Assembly (NCBI GenBank): GCA_035506135.1
Contig: DATJPY010000092.1
Coordinates: forward strand, 1-56,189
Direction: 5' to 3'
Length of the DNA: 56,189 nucleotides
Source: DATJPY01 sp035506135
GTDB taxonomy: Bacteria > Myxococcota_A > UBA9160 > PR03
Shown here: piece after piece, positions 53,108 through 56,189 of the stretch
How the letters are laid out: the number at the start of each line of letters is the position of its first letter
Position numbering within the stretch: the first letter of the stretch is position 1
Notes under the pieces: model-generated
The model's database searches: none
What the model saw: only the letters and a program-made list of their open reading frames with translations
What the model was told of the DNA's origin: nothing
Translations under genes and position numbers: made by a program

Positions 53108-53758
53108 ATCCGATACCCGAAGCGAGAGCGCGATACGCGACCCGAGGACGAGGCCCGCATCAACGAGCGGATCCGCGCGCGCGAGATCCGCGTGGTCGAC
53201 GTCGATGGGGCACAGCTCGGTGTGATGACGCCGTACGACGCGATCCAGCGCGCCGTCGAGCAGGGCCTGGACCTGGTCGAGGTGGCGCCGGGAGCCAACC
53301 CGCCCGTCTGTCGCATCATGGACTACGGGAAGTACAAGTACGAGCTGAAGAAGAAGGCGGCAGCCAGCAAGGCCAAGGCACACGCTGCGACGCTGAAGGA
53401 GGTGAAGCTCCGCCCGCGCACCGACGACCACGACCTCGACTTCAAGTTGCGCAACGCGCGCCGCTTCCTGGTCGAGGGCGACAAGGTCAAGATCACGCTC
53501 ATGTTCCGCGGCCGCGAGATCGTGCACACCAGCCTGGGCTTCGAGCAGCTGAACAAGGTGAAGGAGATCCTGGCCGACATCGCCAACGTCGAGAACTCAC
53601 CGCGCCTCGAGGGCCGCTTCATGTCGATGATCCTGGTCCCGAACCGCGAGGCGATCGCGCGCCTCGAACGGGAGCGCGCGAAGCAGGAGGCCGGGGCGGC
53701 CGAGGGCGAAGGACCGGACAAGGCGGCGGGCGACGCGCTCGCCGCGGGAGAGTCGTGA
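53108..53758 (+). CDS. infC: Translation initiation factor IF-3
   Basis: Binds the 30S subunit and checks initiation. N-domain INERIRAREIRVVDVDG, linker MDYGKYKYELKKKAA, C-domain EVKLRPRTDDHDLDFK and VEGDKVKITLMFRGREI, then a low-complexity tail (last 30 residues). No ATG or GTG lies upstream of the N-domain in this frame. GGAGG at 53096-53100 is seven bases before ATC 53108 but only one base before TTG 53102. The rare AUC start (as reported for Myxococcus IF-3, and analogous to AUU in E. coli) is therefore the better fit. TTG 53102 would add two residues. Confidence 0.93.
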   Translation: MRYPKRERDTRPEDEARINERIRAREIRVVDVDGAQLGVMTPYDAIQRAVEQGLDLVEVAPGANPPVCRIMDYGKYKYELKKKAAASKAKAHAATLKEVKLRPRTDDHDLDFKLRNARRFLVEGDKVKITLMFRGREIVHTSLGFEQLNKVKEILADIANVENSPRLEGRFMSMILVPNREAIARLERERAKQEAGAAEGEGPDKAAGDALAAGES

Positions 53759-53759
53759 G

Positions 53760-53951
53760 ATGCCGAAGATGAAGACGCACCGCGGGGCCGCCAAGCGCTT
53801 CAAGCGAACCGGCACCGGCAAGATCACGCGGATGCAGGAAGGGAAGAACCACATCCTGACCAAGAAGGACGCCAAGCGGAAGCGCCGGCTGCGCAAGCGC
53901 GTGCTGGTGGCGAGCGTCGACCGCAGGCGGATGGAGCAGCTGCTGCCCTAG
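53760..53951 (+). CDS. rpmI: 50S ribosomal protein L35
   Basis: A 63-residue basic ribosomal protein: MPKMKTHRGAAKRFKRTGTG with the C-terminal half KRKRRLRKRVLVASVDR typical of L35. It starts one base after the infC stop (TGAGATG), so probably coupled. Second gene of the infC-rpmI-rplT operon. Confidence 0.96.
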   Translation: MPKMKTHRGAAKRFKRTGTGKITRMQEGKNHILTKKDAKRKRRLRKRVLVASVDRRRMEQLLP

Positions 53952-53978
53952 CGGGCGCGGCGCAGAGGAGAGACGAGC

Positions 53979-54335
53979 ATGCCCCGAGTGAAGCGAGGCG
54001 TCACGCGAAAGCGCCGGCACAAGCGCGTCCTGGACGAGGCCAAGGGCTACTACGGCGCGCGCAGCCGGCTGTTCCGCGTCGCGCGCGAGGCCGTCGAGCG
54101 CGCCTGGGTCTACGCCTACCGCGACCGCAGGCAGCGCAAGCGAGAGTTCCGGAGCCTCTGGATCGCGCGCATCAACGCCGCCGCGCGCGAGCACGCGCTG
54201 TCGTACAGCCAGCTCGTGCACGGCCTGGCCGCTGCCGGGATCGAGATCGACCGCAAGAACCTGGCCGATCTGGCGGCGTCGGATCCGCAGGCCTTCGCCG
54301 ATCTGGTGGCGCAGGCGAAGGCGAAGCTCGCCTAG
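53979..54335 (+). CDS. rplT: 50S ribosomal protein L20
   Basis: A 118-residue ribosomal protein that also regulates its own operon in several bacteria. It begins MPRVKRGVTRKRRHKRVLDE, then AKGYYGARSRLFRVAREAVE and LWIARINAAAREHALSYSQL, all L20 hallmarks. AGGAGAG precedes ATG 53979. Confidence 0.97.
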   Translation: MPRVKRGVTRKRRHKRVLDEAKGYYGARSRLFRVAREAVERAWVYAYRDRRQRKREFRSLWIARINAAAREHALSYSQLVHGLAAAGIEIDRKNLADLAASDPQAFADLVAQAKAKLA

Positions 54336-54352
54336 GCCGGGCCGCGCGCGGC

Positions 54353-55375
54353 ATGGCGGACGAGCTGCGGAACCTCGAGGCGCTGGCCGGCGAGGCCGAG
54401 CGCGCGATCGCGGAGGCCGCGAGCCTGCCGGTGCTGCTCGAGGTGCGCGCGCGCTTCCTCGGCCGCAAGAGCGCGCTCGCCGCGCTGCTGCACGGCATCG
54501 GCGCGTTGCCGCCGGCCGAGCGCGGGGCCGCGGGCGAGCGCGCCAACGCCGCGAAGGCGCGCATCGAGGAGCAGGTGCGCGCGCGGCGCCGGGAGCTCGA
54601 GCGCGCCGCGCAGGAGCGCCAGCTCGGCCGCTCGCTCGACGTCACGCTGCCCGGGCGCCGGCCGCCGCGCGGCGCCATCCACCCGATCACGCGCGTCGAG
54701 CGCGAGGTGGTCGACTTCTTCCACGGCCTCGGCTTCTCCGTCGAGGAGGGCCCCGAGGTCGAGACCGAGTACAACAACTTCGAGGCGCTCAACATCCCGG
54801 CCGATCATCCGGCGCGCGACATGCAGGCCACCTTCTTCGTCGAGGGTGGCCACGTGCTGCGCACGCACACCTCACCGGTGCAGATCCGCGCGATGACCGG
54901 GCGCGAGCCGCCGTTCCGCTTCATCGTCCCCGGCCGCGTCTACCGCCACGACCGGAGCCCGCGACACTCGCCGATGTTCCACCAGGTCGAGGGCTTCCTG
55001 GTCGACGAGCGCGTGTCCTTCGCCGACCTGAAGGGCGTGCTCTATGCCTTCCAGCGGCACATGATGGGCGCCGAGGTGGAGCTGCGCTTCCGCGCCTCCT
55101 ACTTCCCGTTCACCGAGCCGTCCGCCGAGCTCGACTACCGCTGCCTGCTGTGCGGCGGCGCGGGCTGCGCGACCTGCTCGCAGTCCGGTTGGATCGAGGC
55201 CGGCGGCTGCGGGATGATCCACCCCGTGGTGCTCGAGAACTGCCGGATCGACCCGGAGCGCTGGCAGGGCTTCGCCTTCGGGATGACGCTCGACCGCGCG
55301 GTGATGCTCCGCTGGGGCATCCCGAACATCCACCTGCTCTTCGACGGCGACGTGCGCCTCCTGGAGCAGCTCTGA
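54353..55375 (+). CDS. pheS: Phenylalanine--tRNA ligase subunit alpha
   Basis: Catalytic alpha subunit of the (alpha-beta)2 enzyme. N-terminal coiled coil (about residues 5-90), then the class-II catalytic domain: HPITRVEREVVDFFHGLGF, FNIPADHPARDMQ-like NIPADHPARDMQATF, HTSPVQIR, FRFIVPGRVYRHD and HQVEGFLVDE, and near the end GMTLDRAVMLRWGI. A Cys-rich loop CLLCGGAGCATCSQSGW is a common PheS insertion. It is 340 residues. Its stop overlaps pheT by one base (TGATG). Confidence 0.96.
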   Translation: MADELRNLEALAGEAERAIAEAASLPVLLEVRARFLGRKSALAALLHGIGALPPAERGAAGERANAAKARIEEQVRARRRELERAAQERQLGRSLDVTLPGRRPPRGAIHPITRVEREVVDFFHGLGFSVEEGPEVETEYNNFEALNIPADHPARDMQATFFVEGGHVLRTHTSPVQIRAMTGREPPFRFIVPGRVYRHDRSPRHSPMFHQVEGFLVDERVSFADLKGVLYAFQRHMMGAEVELRFRASYFPFTEPSAELDYRCLLCGGAGCATCSQSGWIEAGGCGMIHPVVLENCRIDPERWQGFAFGMTLDRAVMLRWGIPNIHLLFDGDVRLLEQL

Positions 55376-56189
55376 TGCGCGTCCCGCTGCGCTGGCTCGC
55401 CGAGTGGATTCCGCTGCCGGACGCGGCGGCGCTGGCAGAGCGCCTCACGCAGGGCGGGCTCGAGGTCGAGTCGATCGAGCGCATCGGGCCCGACCTCTCG
55501 GGGATTCGGGTCGGCCACGTGCTCGAGCGCGCCGCGCATCCGAACGCCGACCGCCTCTCGCTGTGCCGCGTCGACCTCGGCGACGGTGCCCCGGTCGAGA
55601 TCGTCTGCGGCGCGCCGAACGTGGCCGCGGGCCAGAAGGTCGCCGTCGCGAGCCCCGGCGCGCTCTTACCCGACGGCAAGCGGCTGGCGAAGGCCAAGAT
55701 CCGCGGCGTCGTGTCGAACGGGATGATCTGCTCGGCGCGCGAGCTCGGCGTCTCGGACGAGCACGAAGGGATCCTGGTGCTCCCCGCCGACGCGGCCGTG
55801 GGCGCGCCCGTCGCTCCCCTCCTCGAGGCCGGCGACACCGTGCTCGAGGTCGCGCTGACACCGAACCGCGGCGACTGCGCCTCGCTCCTCGGCATCGCGC
55901 GCGAGGTGCGCGCACACTTCGGCGGCACCGTGCGCGTCCCGCCCACGGATCCCGAAGAGGAGGGAGAGCCGGCCGCCGCGAGCTGGCGGGTCGAGATCGC
56001 CGATCCGGCGGGCTGTCACCGCTACGTCGGGCGGCTCGTGCGCGGGGCCACGGTCGGGCCGAGCCCGGCGTGGCTCGTCCGCAAGCTCGAGGCCGCGGGC
56101 CTGCGCGCCATCAACGTGGTGGTCGACGTCACCAATCTGGTGCTGCTCGAGCTCGGCCAGCCGCTCCACGCCTTCGACGCCGCGAAGCT
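55375..56189 (+). CDS. pheT: Phenylalanine--tRNA ligase subunit beta, N-terminal part
   Basis: Only the first 271 residues are in the window; the gene runs off the edge. Visible: MRVPLRWLAEWIPLP, the EMAP/OB tRNA-binding domain from about residue 40 (VGHVLERAAHPNADRLSLCR, IVCGAPNVAAGQKVAVA), and the start of the B3/4 editing region (NRGDCASLLGIAREVRAHFG, VVDVTNLVLLELGQPLHAFD). Coupled to pheS (TGATG). Continues beyond 56189 on the plus strand. Confidence 0.94.
   Translation, partial: MRVPLRWLAEWIPLPDAAALAERLTQGGLEVESIERIGPDLSGIRVGHVLERAAHPNADRLSLCRVDLGDGAPVEIVCGAPNVAAGQKVAVASPGALLPDGKRLAKAKIRGVVSNGMICSARELGVSDEHEGILVLPADAAVGAPVAPLLEAGDTVLEVALTPNRGDCASLLGIAREVRAHFGGTVRVPPTDPEEEGEPAAASWRVEIADPAGCHRYVGRLVRGATVGPSPAWLVRKLEAAGLRAINVVVDVTNLVLLELGQPLHAFDAAK

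Overview
The window is about 56 kb of very GC-rich bacterial chromosome. It is densely coded, and neighbouring genes often overlap by one to eight bases (ATGA, GTGA, TAGTG). I see no insertion sequence, prophage, integrase or CRISPR array. The block ftsH-folP-cdaA-ybbR-glmM-pdxJ-acpS-nnr-tsaE-lysC, the MglA-type GTPase, the DUF4388 and cNMP signalling proteins, the IcmF mutase and a PEP-CTERM exoprotein together suggest a member of the former Deltaproteobacteria (Myxococcota, Desulfobacterota or relatives). This placement is inference from gene content and order; no 16S rRNA gene is present.

Layout. 0.2-2.7 kb: an acyl-CoA ligase (minus strand) divergent from a MaoC/hot-dog protein. 2.7-15.8 kb: a housekeeping run of tilS, ftsH, folP, the c-di-AMP module cdaA-ybbR-glmM, a PdxJ homologue and an AcpS homologue that have both lost catalytic residues, nnr, tsaE, lysC, a ComEA-like HhH protein and a YihY membrane protein with a winged-helix tail. 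15.8-19.6 kb: cysteine desulfurase, mnmA, rnc, era. 19.7-24.2 kb: thiolase, 3-hydroxyacyl-CoA dehydrogenase, HMG-CoA-lyase-type enzyme and acyl-CoA carboxylase beta. 24.3-25.9 kb: two exported proteins, one a PEP-CTERM metalloprotease. 25.9-32.9 kb: a MerR regulator, the fused mutase IcmF, methylmalonyl-CoA mutase and its chaperone MeaB. 33-37.8 kb: MglA-like GTPase, ribBA, and a MoxR ATPase/VWA pair. 38-43.4 kb: miaB and a three-gene signalling cassette. 43.5-50.9 kb: guaB, guaA, dnaE and an exported protein. 50.9 kb to the end: tRNA-Val(GAC), thrS-infC-rpmI-rplT-pheS and a partial pheT.

How the genes work together. The 19.7-32.9 kb region can break down branched-chain and odd-chain acyl-CoAs: HMG-CoA cleavage, thiolysis, carboxylation, isobutyryl/butyryl interconversion and methylmalonyl to succinyl conversion. 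The ends of the window are translation and cell-envelope housekeeping.

The most unusual observations are: (i) adjacent PdxJ and AcpS homologues, both stripped of catalytic residues but kept in conserved gene order; (ii) a dispersed intergenic repeat just 3' of three transcription units; (iii) an unclassified structured element with a 16-bp stem upstream of miaB; (iv) a signalling cassette built from degenerate GGDEF, DUF4388/GTPase-like and cNMP domains; (v) infC probably starting at a rare AUC codon; and (vi) a recurring TTGAC(C/G)-N17-TA promoter signature together with leaderless starts.
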